64,000 nucleotides of DNA, taken from the NCBI GenBank assembly GCA_018340375.1, contig JAFFJZ010000010.1, forward strand, positions 12,400,001 through 12,464,000, in the 5' to 3' direction. The notes below the pieces were generated by a model. It saw nothing but the letters and a program-made list of their open reading frames with translations. It ran no database searches and was not told the DNA's origin. Shown here piece after piece: positions 33,754 to 44,571 of the stretch. Within the stretch, counting starts at the first letter, position 1; every line of letters starts with the position of its first letter. A program made the position numbers and the translations under genes. Origin of the DNA: Gonatopus flavifemur. Taxonomy: Eukaryota > Arthropoda > Insecta > Hymenoptera > Dryinidae.

Positions 33754-33850
33754 TATAAAATGAATGTCAGTGTGTATTACGCGTGCACCGTGGATTTACT
33801 ATACGCGAAGCTCGGTCAGTTAGATAAACACTAATCTCACAAAGGCTCAT
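33754..33850 (+). promoter_or_regulatory. Candidate core promoter of the NRF-like gene
   Basis: An arthropod initiator-like TCAGTT lies at 33816-33821 with a DPE-like GCTCAT at +28 to +33. A TATAAAAT at 33754-33761 is also present, but too far upstream (~64 bases) for that initiator; it would suit a start near 33785. The surrounding 33600-34230 is less AT-rich and repeat-free, as expected of a promoter and 5' UTR. Confidence 0.3.
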
Positions 33851-34231
33851 ATACGTACACCAAGCGATGGTTGTATATGTAGAGTCTTGAGTCCCGGGTT
33901 ATAAAGTTTGCTCGTGTTGGTGGGGCGCGATTGAGATACACTACTGCACATGTATCCATATATATACGCACACCTACCACCTTCGGCAGTTTTTAATAAA
34001 TAGGCACTGTCTTCTCTACGGTTGAACAGACTTGGTCGATTCATTCGAGTTGTTTGGGGCAGATATCACAAAACCGGCCGATCGGATTCGATTTGTCGTT
34101 TATTTACTTTTCCTTCTTCTCTCTTTTCTCGTTTCCAACAATTTTGAAGGATCGAAAGGAAAAGTTACATATATACACACATATATACGTAAATACACGC
34201 ATAGTGTTACGCGATCATTCAATCTCATAGA

Positions 34232-34718
34232 ATGACGATATTAAGGGAAATACTATGGACACCACTACCATTACTCTTATGTTTCTCGTTACTTTTACCA
34301 GTTGGTACAACGAACTGCAGCCGGCAGAACCTGGTTTATTCGAGTAAGCAGCAGGTATATTCGAGTAATGTGAGTTCACCGGATAAAACTTGGCTACTGC
34401 AATTTCGTAATCACATCGCCGACGACGAGGAAGATGCAGGAAATGCTGTCGAATCGAACGTGCAAAAGCATCAACAATCGAACACGGTGACCGGAATACA
34501 CAATCAAACGAACGCCAACTCGGTTTTCGAAGATGACCAACAATTCCGTATCGTGGACAATGAAAGTCGTGAGAAAGACAGTTATTCGTGGTTTACGGAT
34601 ATACCCTTGCTACCGGTTTTATTCGCACAGTCCGAGTACTTACCGGAAGGAACGTGCAAGAAACAAGTGAAAAGATACGTGAGAGAGTTGGAGAACGGAA
34701 CCCTATGGGCTGTACAAA
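34232..34718 (+). CDS. First coding exon, NRF-6-like (nose resistant to fluoxetine) protein
   Basis: Partial CDS of 162 codons plus one base, ending at a strong donor (CAAA|GTGAGT, GT at 34719-34720). The start ATG opens a signal peptide: LPLLLCFSLLLPVG at residues 12-25. Residues 30-135 are a polar, low-conservation stretch, followed by TCKKQVKRYVRELENGTLWAVQ-type sequence near 141-162. In insect NRF-6 family proteins (N-terminal NRF domain, then multi-pass acyltransferase-3 domain) a cysteine, a Tyr and a Leu-rich helix lead into WAxxM, and here the split codon A|TG would supply that M. The family is membrane-bound and linked to lipid or yolk transport and drug sensitivity. No later exon was found in the following 29 kb, so intron 1 is long or the gene is broken. 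Identification rests on a short motif. Confidence 0.72.
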
Positions 34719-36750
34719 GTGAGTACTCGTTTCTTTTCTCCTCCCTTCGTTTATTCTATTCGAAAAATATTCATATCGTCGTTCGATAGTCTCTTTCTTT
34801 TCATTTATATAACACCAAGTGAATAATTGTGAACGCGAAAGAAAATATGTCGCTGCATCAGCGGTTCGTGTGCTTGTGAAACAGTAGAGGTTTCCCATTT
34901 CAGTATATTCATTCTTACTCGAAGAACCTTGAAGGATAAACTAAGATAATCAACAGATATTTGTGGAAAATTGTATACAGAAAACGGTGCAATCGAGATT
35001 ATCGTATGCAAAGTTTTCAACTTCATTGTTCGTCGCGCGTTATCTTTTTTCGATAAAACGACCGAAAAAAGACTCTAACGTCATCAAAGTTGAGAATAAT
35101 TCAAGTCTATTTAAGTATTAGATAATTTTATTAATTCACGTTTGATTGCATTCTTGTAGCGAATAATAGAATTGAGAATTCGTACAAGGACACAAATTAT
35201 TGTTGATTTTTCAAATAGCAATGGACTTCCCAATTGTCGGAACAATGATTTGCTTGTTTCTTTCAATTCTCGCGTTAATCCAACACTGGAATTGGAAAAA
35301 AATAAAGGTTTCGGGGGTTTAATTCACATGCAAATTTTCATTTTTCACGCTGGTAGAGGAGAGAGGAATTTCCGGTACCCCGAAGGCTGAAAATTTGGAA
35401 TCACCTTGGAGTCGTGGAAGAAAAAACCATTTCAAAAGAGAGACTGTCTTCTTCAAAACATGTGTCAAGATTTTTTCTTCTATCTCAATGTTTCCAATGA
35501 ATTGAAGTCTTGTTGTCGTTTTTTCCATCTTTTACTGCTGATTTGAATGATTACTTTTCGACAATGAATCGCCGCGTTGGGAAATATCTATTCACGCCAA
35601 TGCTGAATAGATCATTTTTTTGGCTTTCAAATTGCTTTTCAGTTCTCAATCTATGATTCTGTGTCAACGAAGTTATGGAATTCTTCCATGAAAAACACAG
35701 TTTTGCTTTGGAATTATCGATTGTATCGAAAGATTGCAAAAACTTCCAGTCAGCAGTGTAGAACGAGTTGATAGATGACGTTGCACTTGTATGAAACGTT
35801 TTGAAAACTCTCCCCGCCCATGTTTTTCAAAGTATTGCCTAGACATTTTATAATAGTCTCAGGATAATATGTACAAATGTGTAGACTTTTTGTAAATATG
35901 GAAGATCCAACATATATAAAGCAAATGCATAATTCAAACACCTCGAGTGAAAGGATTATATGCAAGTTATATGAGAATTATATAAACCCCGCTGTTAGAG
36001 AAAGATTTTATGAGATTCGTCTGAAGTTGTTACAATTATCATCAGATATTACACGTACATTTCATGCACACATTTTATAATGAATCGAAGAAGTCTCTCT
36101 CCACAAGAATGTTTGTACAATTCAGAGTTTCGTACGTGAAAATTGTGTGACGTATTGTTGTACCGAACACTGTATAATGTACTCCAGAAATTGTATGAAA
36201 AATTCATGTTCATTTTGTGGGATTTGTCTTAAATACAAGATTATATACAATTTTTGTATAATTTATGTATAAAGTTGTCATGTAAAATTCTACAAGGTTA
36301 GATACTTTTTTAATTCAGTCTAAAAGAATTATATGAAATCATATTTTCAAGAAATAGAATGTTGATAGCAAAAGAACTTAGTTCGACTCGTAAAATGATT
36401 CTCTTCGGTAGAAAATAATCTGTAGAAGTGAAGAAGGTTGTTACTCTTAACATACCAGGAAAAAGCATTACGCATTGAGTTATATGTAAATCTGATTCAG
36501 ATGTATCTAGATTACACAAAAAAGAGTTGGGTACGCAATTGGTGATGTCGATGCTTCTTTACAGAGAATATGTACAATTGCGATCGATATTTGAGCGGAA
36601 TCTGTAAGAACTAGATGGTTTTGTTGCAAAAGAGAATCGATCCTTATCCAAGATCGAATTATCCTCAATTAACCGTATCAAGAAGAATCAGAGAGATACC
36701 CAGCCAGCCATGGATTGATTCCAATGACATTTGCTAATAATTGATCAATT
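34719..36750 (+). other. Start of intron 1 of the NRF-like gene; no other gene
   Basis: Begins with the donor GTGAGT. No exon continuing the NRF domain was found. 35850-36300 has TATATRCAA words but no delimited element. Confidence 0.5.
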
Positions 36751-37253
36751 CCCGAAAAGAACATGAAGCTTCAGCGAACGTTCAGATCAGATGTGTATAG
36801 ATCGGGCCGAAGGTTCATTAGAGCTAACTTTTATATTCACAAACGTTTGACAAAGGTTCTACGAACGTTGAAATGTCCGCCTCGAAATACGTCCAGGAAA
36901 CGTAGATGAAACGTTCGCTGAAGGTTCATTGAAGGTTTGACGAAGCTTCGCAACAATATCTATACTTATATTAATTTTGATCGATTTATATGAAAAATCA
37001 AATAATTAGTAAACATAAATTATTATAAATTAATCTAAGTATAGATATTTTTGTCAAGCCTCCTCAAACTTTCGATGAATCTTCAACGAACGTTCCATCT
37101 ATGTTTTCTGAGAGTATTTTGAGGTGGACATTTCAATGTTCGTAGTACGTTCGTCGAATGTTTGTGAATCGAAAAGTTAGCTTTCATGAATTTTCGAGCC
37201 GATCTATACAGATCTAATTTGAACGTTCGCCAAAGCTTCATGTTCTTTTCGGG
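36751..37253. mobile_element. CCCGAA-type foldback element, copy 2
   Basis: 503 bp, CCCGAAAAGAACATGAAGC to GCTTCATGTTCTTTTCGGG, flanked by TT on both sides. Arms correspond to 326-827 (AACGTTCAGATCAGAT, AAATGTCCGCCTCGAAATAC). Confidence 0.93.
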
Positions 37254-37293
37254 TTATTTGGGAATCATGTAGGATCTTTATGCGCATGTCCAT

Positions 37294-37399
37294 TAGGGTG
37301 GTTCTTATTTTATATATAAATAGTGTTTTTTTTATTTTTTTGTTGTCAACAAAACAAAATCAAAAAACACTTTTTATATATAAAATAAGAACCACCCTA
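37294..37399. mobile_element. hAT-like palindromic MITE, copy 2, 8-bp TSD
   Basis: 106-bp version of 17832-18091 with the same ends (TAGGGTGGTTCTTATTTT, AAAATAAGAACCACCCTA) and a central deletion. Flanked by perfect ATGTCCAT repeats at 37286-37293 and 37400-37407. Confidence 0.95.
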
Positions 37400-37517
37400 A
37401 TGTCCATTCATTGGATAATTATTGATCGAAAATTGATCATTTTTGAAGGGCCAATTGTTGGTCGCTAATGCGGACATAGAAGAGGACAATTATTGATCAA
37501 TCCCGTGGTCCATAGAA

Positions 37518-37674
37518 CCCTAGTAGCACAAGAATGTTTGAAATATCCTATAGATGTTCATAGAACATTCAAATATGCGAAAATATTCTATGAATGTTCA
37601 TAGGACATTCGAAACGTATCAATATATTCTGTGCATGTTCATAGAATATTCCAAACATTCTTGTGCTACTTGGG
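37518..37674. mobile_element. CCCTAGTAGCACAAG hairpin MITE
   Basis: CCCTAGTAGCACAAGAATGT to ACATTCTTGTGCTACTTGGG, flanked by AA on both sides. The centre repeats TATGAATGTTCATAG/ACATTC words. Confidence 0.93.
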
Positions 37675-37837
37675 AATTGACCAAAAAGTTGATCATTCAA
37701 CATATGGAAATGTAAAACATCACTTATTTTCTATCGGTAATATGGAGTTTTGCATTGATCATGTCATGTTAATAGAATCCCGTACAGCATCGGACATTTC
37801 TACGTTGCCTCCGCGTGGAATCTCCGTTCATCCACGT

Positions 37838-38534
37838 CCCAGTAAACATACAAATCTTAAAGACATCTAAAAGATGTCTAAGAAAAGACATCTTTTCGAC
37901 ATTTCTCAAAGACAACTTATAGACTCCTTTTAGATGTCTCACTGAAGACATTTCTAAGAAGTCATAGTTTGTAATTCCAAAAAAACACGAAGGTCCAAAG
38001 AATATTCAGTGGAGGTGCATTGAACGTCCGGACATTGGATGGTCCGAACATTCCTTGAACATAAATGTACGTATAATGAACGTGAATTTCACCTAAAAGA
38101 TCTGTGTCTTGGGGAAGTTACAGGGATGGAATATATAATTCGCAAGACATTTTCAGATCATCTGAAAGTGTACTTCAACCGTGGGTAATAAAACCTATTC
38201 ATTCCTATTGAATGTAATAAATTCACATTAAAATTCGAATTCTGCACGTTTCATAGGAATAAATGGGTTTTTTTATCAATCAGGGAAGAGGTCCTAAGAA
38301 AAATTTGCATCATATCTAAAACTCGTCTTGAAGAAGTCTAAAAGATATCTTTTAGATATCTAGTAAGAGTTCTAAAAGATGTCTTACTCAAGACATGTTG
38401 TGGATGTCTAAAACTGTCGCATAAGACATCTTTTAGACTTTTTTTAGATATCTTTCAGAACAGTTTGTAAAACATCTTGCGAAGTCGCAAGACATCTTTT
38501 AGATTTCGAAAAGATATCTTTTTGTCTATGTGGG
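37838..38534. mobile_element. CCCAGTAAACATA element rich in AGACATCTTTTAGA words
   Basis: Starts CCCAGTAAACATACAAATC and ends TTTTTGTCTATGTGGG, flanked by GT on both sides. Contains many variants of AAAGATGTCT/AGACATCTTTT in both orientations. Hosts 38179-38285. Confidence 0.85.
38179..38285. mobile_element. Small MITE nested in 37838-38534
   Basis: CCGTGGGTAATAAAACCTAT to AATGGGTTTTTTTATCAATCAGGG-type right end, flanked by AA on both sides. Same family as 59707-59826 (ACCCATTCATTCC, GGAAT..ATGGGTTTTT). Confidence 0.72.
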
Positions 38535-38612
38535 GTTCTATTCACGTCCACTATTTATCCACGTGGAGTCCACGGAGATGCGACGTGGAAATCGGTGGAT
38601 GTGCTGTTAGGG

Positions 38613-39459
38613 ATAGAATTATTTATTACAAAAAATTGTTGTGGTTTATCGATTCATTCATCTCCGTCGTATCAGTGATCGCAACTTATTCGAATTTTAT
38701 ATTATTCGTGGCGTGGTAAAATTGTCGCGGTGAATTGAGATTATTCATAAGCTCAATTTCGGTTTGAATTTCAGTTTCGGAGCATGGATGCAACTTCCTA
38801 TTATTATTATAACTGAGTGAACCGATTGAACTCCATTCCAATCAAAAAGTGTGGTTTCGGATTATAATTTCTATTTGAATTAGCAATACGCAAATTTCCG
38901 GATAATTATATATTATAATGTTGAATGATCGGATTCAGTTTCACAGTGTCGTCATCACAGTTTTGAAATGAAAAAATTAAAAACAAATATTCAATAAATT
39001 TGAACAAAATTCTTTTACACGGAAGTTATTATATTAGTACCTGTTTTGAAGTGATTCAAAGTTTTATAGTATATATCAATCAATAACGAGTTCTTGGTCA
39101 ATTTTCGATTATTCTCAGACCAAAATAATTGTCCAATGATTGCCAAATTATGGGTCACATTATTTCACAGCTGATGGCAGCACCTATGCCCATGCCATTG
39201 ACCAAAGATTGCCCTTCAATTGGGAAATCCAATGGTCCACTGAAATTGGTCAATTATTGGTTGGCAATGCGGACACAAAAATGGACAAGTATTTTCTCAA
39301 TCCCTCCCAATCTCATTGGGTAATAATTGACCAGTTATTTATCAGCTTCGGTTAGCTGGGTAGTTGTCAGTATTCCTGACTATACTCGGAGGTTTTTGAA
39401 AGATAGTAAAACTATTTCTTATAACATTTTTGAAACGTTTTCAAAATGGTGTTTGCTAT
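38613..39459. other. No recognised gene; TTGGTCAATT-rich segment
   Basis: 39100-39350 has several TTGGTCAAT / ATTGACCA words in both orientations and GCAATGCGGACAC, related to GCTAATGCGGACAT at 37465, suggesting a degraded element. Confidence 0.45.
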
Positions 39460-39884
39460 CCCAGATAGTGTTGCCGCAAGCCGCAAAACGAGCCGTAAGG
39501 AATTTTAGATTTGAAATTATCTGGATTGAAAGTGAACTCTTCTTTAGTCAACCAAATTGGTTTGAAATTCAGTTTAATAGACCCTCAACTGAATTTCAAG
39601 GTTCGAACTGGAATATAACTTTATAGATACGAGTTTTAAATTAGTTTATATTCGAGCCGGTTTCGAGCCGACATTTCGAGCTGGATCTATACTGTTCAAT
39701 GTATGAACCGGTTGAAAATTCAAATCCACGGAACTGTGCATTATTATCAACTCCCAAACCAAAGTATAGGACCATTCAACCAAGTAATGAGACAATTTTT
39801 ACTTCTTATAGTCCTAACTAAATCCAGTGGAAGTCTAAAGCTTGTTACAGCTCGTTTTGCGGCTCGCGGCAACACTAATCCGAG
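39460..39884. mobile_element. CCCAGATAG foldback element
   Basis: Left CCCAGATAGTGTTGCCGCAA, right TTGCGGCTCGCGGCAACACT ending CCGAG. Flanked by AT within a symmetrical TTGCT-AT / AT-AGCAA target. Arms continue through GCCGCAAAACGAGC. Confidence 0.75.
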
Positions 39885-40060
39885 ATAGCAATTTAACCTT
39901 ACTGCAATGCTGTCAGGCAAGCTTGTGACAAGTTTGACATAAGCCTCCTAGTTGATACACGCGACAAGGGTACAAGCTTACAAAACCCTCGCAGCAGTGT
40001 TGTAGCAACCCTTACACTGACAAGGTTGTCAATAACAAGCCAAAAACAATCGAATGACAA

Positions 40061-40291
40061 CCCGAGTCAAAAAGTGAAACCTGATTTAGCTCTGATTCGT
40101 TGCGTATTACGGAGTGAATCAGGTTTAATTTCATTTTTCACCCTGATCTTGCCCTGTTCTCAACCTGATCTTGCTTTTAACATTCTTATTCAACCTGATG
40201 TTAACCTTTTTTCACCCCGATTGAACTCTGGATCGTTGCGGATTACGGAATTGATCAGGCTTTAAAAAGTATCACAATTTTTCGACTCGGG
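40061..40291. mobile_element. CCCGAGTCAAAA MITE
   Basis: CCCGAGTCAAAAAGTGAAACC to TTTTTCGACTCGGG with ATCAGG/CCTGAT words between, flanked by AA on both sides. It sits inside a further inverted repeat (CTGTCAGGCAAGCTTGTGAC near 39910 and GACAGGCTTATGACAGGCTT near 40310, ending TTATCTGGG). Confidence 0.85.
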
Positions 40292-40511
40292 AAGTCTAAC
40301 AAAGAACGACAGGCTTATGACAGGCTTACATGTTATCTGGGATGTAACGTGGTATGGAACCCAATATAAGGCCCGTTTAAAAGTTACATACCCGCGCTTT
40401 TGTGGTTCTTTGTCTCCCCCCTACATGAAAGTATAGTTTTTTTTACGTTCAACTAAATTCATTTCAATCGAATGAATTTAAATATGAAATTAATACAAGT
40501 TTATTAACCTA

Positions 40512-40740
40512 CACGGAAAAATTGTGCAGTGGGATTTACAGCAGAACTGCCGTCATTTCAATACCCACTCTGCACGGAAAAAAAAATGATGTTGGATTTA
40601 CAACATTTCGTTCGATCACCATAGAAACCCCTAATGTTTCTATGGAGATCGAACGAAACATTGTAAATCCAACATCATCTTTTTTTCCGTGTGCGATTGA
40701 AATGGCTGCTGTTAAAACTACCGCAGTGAATTCGTCACAT
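40512..40740. repeat. CAGCAGAACTGCC repeat with nested MITE
   Basis: TTTACAGCAGAACTGCCGTC on the left and TGGCTGCTGTTAAAACTACC on the right are inverted counterparts. A related copy is at 42251-42367. The pair is split by 40573-40691. Confidence 0.6.
40573..40691. mobile_element. CACGGAAAA hairpin MITE
   Basis: 119-bp near-perfect palindrome CACGGAAAAAAAAATGATG ... CATCATCTTTTTTTCCGTG, flanked by TG on both sides. Arms include TTGGATTTACAACATTTCGT. Confidence 0.92.
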
Positions 40741-41015
40741 AACCTAACACATTATCATTTGAATTTTATCATCGATGTGATGATTTTAATGGCCGAGTTT
40801 GGAGAATAACGTGTAGGAAGTGAACAGAGAATACTTATTCGATTGAAATATTGTGTCAGGTACTGAAAAACAAATTTTCTATGGTCAATTCCATTGCATC
40901 GAATAAGCAGTTTGCGAATTTACCACGCTCATCGTCAGTTTGAATTTGAATGTCTCGAATATCACAAATGCAAGCCCCGTTGAAAAAATCTGATAGATGT
41001 TCAAATACCGCTATA

Positions 41016-41159
41016 CACAGAAACAAAAATTCTCGTATCAAGAAAACATGGTTGTCTTCGTTATATATGAAACACGGATTGTCTCAGTTCAATGCAATTC
41101 GTGTTTCATATATAATGAAACCATGTTTTCTTGATACAAGAATTTTTTCTTTTTCTGTG
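41016..41159. mobile_element. CACAGAAAC hairpin MITE
   Basis: 144-bp near-perfect palindrome CACAGAAACAAAAATTCTCG ... TTTTTCTTTTTCTGTG with arms through AAGAAAACATGGTT, flanked by TA on both sides. Confidence 0.92.
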
Positions 41160-41232
41160 TAGAATCCCATATATCCTTATAAAATTTTATCAGGTTCAGT
41201 GGTGGTATTTGGACACTTTTATCAGATTTTAA

Positions 41233-41954
41233 GGGGTTATATACAGTTAAGGGGCGCAAAAAAAGCGATTTTTCAAGAATTTTTCCTGAAAAGACAGTTA
41301 AATTGATTATTGTCAAAATTTTTACACATAATCAGATAACTTTGGCCTGTATTTTAATATTTTTTATTTGTAAAAATAATGATTTTGAGAGCTGTTATAG
41401 CTGATCTTCAGGAGCTCCTCTAAAAAAAAGCGCTTTGCGGTGACCACGATATCTCGGGACTAACTCTTTTAAAATGAAAAAAACAAGATGGATTTCGTTA
41501 AAATAATGCATAATCTAGTAATTAATCAAAGGAATAAGTAAAATAAAATTTTTTGACGAAATGGCAGCTTCTAAAAAAAAAATTGATTTTGCGCCAAAAT
41601 TTTGGCCTTAAATTGTTCATAAAAATAAAAATATTCATCGGTGAGAAGAAACCTTCGATTAATTACTGAAAAATATAGTCAACAAACTTGTGTTGAAATT
41701 TGAGACTGATCGGTCCAGCCGTTTTCGAGAAATCTTGGTCACCGACTTTGAAAACACAGTTTGGAGAAAAACGCATTCCAAGTTTCAAAAGCCCTTGACA
41801 TAGAGTAAAAAAATTTTACAAATATGCGTGTAACTTGGACGAAAATCGTCGAATTGACTTGAAATTTTCTGTGTGTGTACTTGAATGTATGTAAATTACG
41901 AAAATGAAATAAAAAAAAATCAATTTTTTGAAAATTTGAACTGTATATAACCCC
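41233..41954. mobile_element. TTAA-site element, GGGGTTATATACAGTT ends
   Basis: 722 bp between TTAA at 41229-41232 and 41955-41958. Ends GGGGTTATATACAGTT and AACTGTATATAACCCC are perfect 16-bp inverted repeats. The interior is not palindromic and carries no transposase. TTAA targeting suggests piggyBac-type mobilisation. Confidence 0.88.
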
Positions 41955-42250
41955 TTAATAAAAACGTATAAGTTTGTATGATATTTTTCCTAGTGGGAGG
42001 AGAAATTGAGTTCAGAATGTATAAGAACTCATGAAATTCATGTGAAACAACAATTCCTGAACAAAAAAAACCAGGGATGATTCTCTAAGAAAAGAATTTT
42101 TTTCCGAAATTCAAAATTTGGGATAATTTTAATCAACAACAAAAAATTCCAACTGATATTGTCAAGTTTTCTGCATTGTGAAGAATCTCAATTCTATAAT
42201 CAAATTGATGATGTTGACATAAAATTGAATTCAAATAAACACGACCTCAC

Positions 42251-42367
42251 TGTGGCAGTTTTAACAACAGTCATTGCTGTGGATTCAACAGTAGCCGATT
42301 TTATTACAGCGCCGCAATTGAAATAACGTCAGTTCTGCTGTAAACTCAACAGCACTGTGTTTCCGTG
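42251..42367. repeat. CAGTTTTAACAACAG repeat copy
   Basis: CAGTTTTAACAACAG and CTGCTGTAAACTCAACAG are inverted; right end GTTTCCGTG followed by TA. Related to 40512-40740. Confidence 0.55.
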
Positions 42368-42977
42368 TATAATAAGATATTCATCGCACTGAAATGAAAT
42401 TTCATTCATTTCAAATGAGATTTACTTGGATCAATTGAAATCTTATTTGATTCGATCGAAAATCAATTTGGTTCGCACTCAAATGAATCATTTTGCTGGA
42501 CGCGTTTTAATTGAATTTTCTCTCAAGTACAAGGTGAATAAAAAACCACGTACTTTGAAGTCAACCAACCACCTTCCCCTCCCTCGATGTAGCTGAATGA
42601 TGTGACTCCCCTTTCCTCCCCCTTCATCGACCACGTAGTTTATACGCGGCCCTAATTAAACGGTTGTATGATGGACCAATATTGCTTTTCCAGATTGGGG
42701 TACAAAAGTTCCAAAATATTTGATCCAACCCCATAGTTCCAAGAAAAAAGTTCCAATAAACAATAGTCCCAATGATATATTGCTACAAAAGTATATATTT
42801 CCCAACCCTATAAAAGATCCAAAAAGAGATTAGTAGTCAGAAATACAAATTATATCCAATCGTTCTTGAATAGACAATTATCTCATCTTTTTCTACATAT
42901 TCTTCATAATTAGAAACTATATTGAAAACTCGTTCATCTGTTTTTCATCGAGTAGGCGCACGAGCCTTCTTTATTTT

Positions 42978-43190
42978 CTAGCCGAGGCCCAGTTGTCGCA
43001 ACATACTCTCACTATTTGCTCGCTCTTCTTGTAATTCAGGTAAAAAATTACATAAACTTGGATGATAACGCCCTACAACGATTTGGAAACGATTATGCCA
43101 TCCCTCAGACACGTTATTCGTTCTTGACAGCTTCTGGCGTACAGCGTTGTATTGTTTAATGTTTATATCACGTTGACTTGTTGAACCAAG
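42978..43190 (-). pseudogene. Mutator-like (MULE) transposase C-terminal remnant
   Basis: Reads SRTNNVSEGWHNRFQIVVG, then RYHPSLCNFLPELQEERANS to a stop. The order RTNN..EGWH..F....HPxxxxFL..L..E is typical of the C-terminal part of MULE transposases, often linked with FLYWCH zinc fingers in insects. Only ~70 codons remain and the catalytic DDE residues are not present. It lies inside the inverted repeat 42697-43550, so it may be a captured or residual piece of an autonomous parent. Confidence 0.65.
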
Positions 43191-43265
43191 TAGAACCAAG
43201 AACTATTGGACAAAAAGTCTTGTGAACCAAAAACAAGTTTTTGTAACTTTTAGAGTGGAACCACA

Positions 43266-43523
43266 CACGGAGAAAAATTGTCTATTATAAATTACTAGAC
43301 TCGCTAGTATATTGCGGATATACTTGCATTTTGAAGTTATATACCAAACATTCTCTTCAAAAGTACCAGACTTTCTGGGAGTTAATGGTAGGATAATAAC
43401 ATTTCATCATAGAAAATCTGATGCTTTTGATCAGAATGTTTGGTATATAACCTTAAAATGCAAGTATATCCTCAATATACTATAGCGAGTCTAGTAATTT
43501 ATAATAGATAATTTTTCTCAGTG
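43266..43523. mobile_element. CACGGAGAAAAATT MITE
   Basis: 258 bp, CACGGAGAAAAATTGTCTAT to AATTTTTCTCAGTG, flanked by CA on both sides. Arms of ~95 bases pair through AAATTACTAGACTCGCTA and TTTGGTATATAAC. Confidence 0.92.
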
Positions 43524-43949
43524 CAGTTTTGGAACTTTTGACTCCCTACCCTTTGCCAAGCTAGGGCCAGTTATCAACGCTGGCATTCCTTAACTGGGTA
43601 AGCGTAGAATGATTATTGCATCACGCGGATCAGCACTACATAAATAAATATACACGGAGACAAAAAATAACATTAATATTGCTGGATTGACAATACAATT
43701 TTGTTATATATCAACCCACAATAAATATCGTGAAAATACAACAGTCAATATCGCTCAACTAGCAATAATATTACATTGTCAAGATTATTAACAATTCAAA
43801 TATGCAATTTTGCAATATGATATAGTTCTGTGAATAATTTATATTTACATATTCGGAAAAATGACTTTTGGGTGAGAAAAAGCAATTTTTCGTCCGAATT
43901 TATCTCTACAAACATTCCATCACGGTTTCTTTTGATTCACTTGTGATAT

Positions 43950-44160
43950 TGCTGAAGTTCGAATCGTTTATTGGAACGAATTTGTGATCGAACAACCCAA
44001 TATCCAGCTATTAGAGATTAAAAATCTTGCATCATATCTCTCCAAAAATGTCTCCAATTGCAAGGATGTAATTTAATGTGAAAAATAACTATGGTTCATC
44101 AGATTATGTGAGTTTGAATTTTCGTTTCGTTTTTATAACCGATTCGAACTTCAAGAACAT
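43950..44160. repeat. GAAGTTCGAATCGTTT repeat, copy 2
   Basis: Same layout as 27680-27890: GAAGTTCGAATCGTTTATTG at the left, AACCGATTCGAACTTC at the right, TTTTCGTTTCGTTTT before it. Confidence 0.65.
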
Positions 44161-44211
44161 CATTTGTGAGGAAAGGCAATTTTGAATTCCAATGTTAGAA
44201 GTTGCCTTAGC

Positions 44212-44275
44212 GAGATTCGAACCCGTTCCTTCGAGTGGGAAACACAGCCTTAATCTCATCAGCGGATCTCTAAGA
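44212..44275 (-). ncRNA. tRNA-like sequence (tRNA pseudogene or SINE head)
   Basis: On the minus strand, GATGAGATTAAGGC resembles a class II tRNA A box, and GGTTCGAATCTC (44212-44223) is a good B box with T loop TTCGAAT. TTAGAGA and TCGCTAA could form an acceptor stem with one mismatch. The anticodon arm does not fold convincingly, so a functional tRNA is unlikely. Confidence 0.3.
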
Positions 44276-44503
44276 TGACACCTGAGTACTTAATTGGCCA
44301 TATATCGTAATTGTTCAGAGTTTACAATGAAAATACATTTAGGACGAATTTATATGTAAAGTTTGTTGATCGATCGGAAATTGAAATTAATTGTTGTGTT
44401 TGTGAATTCAAGAAAAACTTCATCAAAAAGGAATCAGTAGGAAAATGTATATCAATTTTAACCGTTTCTCGTGATGGATCAAAATTGATTTCTCACGGGA
44501 ATA

Positions 44504-44571
44504 ATCACTGTAAAAAGAAAGTCTTAAATTCAGCTCATTTCATGGCTGAATCTATGATGCAAACAAATATA
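44504..44571. repeat. Partial copy of CACTGTAAAAA MITE
   Basis: CACTGTAAAAAGAAAGTCTT then AAATTCAGCTCATTTCATGG matches the reverse complement of the right half of 15953-16103; the other half is absent. Confidence 0.75.

Larger units (their letters stand above)
37779..38612. mobile_element. CCCGTACAGC foldback element with nested insertion
   Basis: Left arm CCCGTACAGCATCGGACATTTC, right arm GGTGGATGTGCTGTTAGGG. Flanked by AT; the match extends to ATAGAAT on both sides. The arms (CCTCCGCGTGGAATCTCCGT, counterpart CCACGTGGAGTCCACGGAGA) are separated by the complete element 37838-38534. Confidence 0.88.
42697..43550. repeat. Inverted-repeat element enclosing a MULE fragment
   Basis: GGTACAAAAGTTCCAAAA near 42700 is inverted as TTTTGGAACTTTTGACTCC near 43528. 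Between them lie the transposase remnant 42978-43190 and the MITE 43266-43523. Boundaries are approximate. Confidence 0.5.

Noticed and set aside
34032..34235. Open frame overlapping the NRF-like ATG by ATGA, suggestive of an upstream ORF with a membrane segment
   Set aside because: It opens with TTG and contains no ATG, so it is not a credible upstream ORF.
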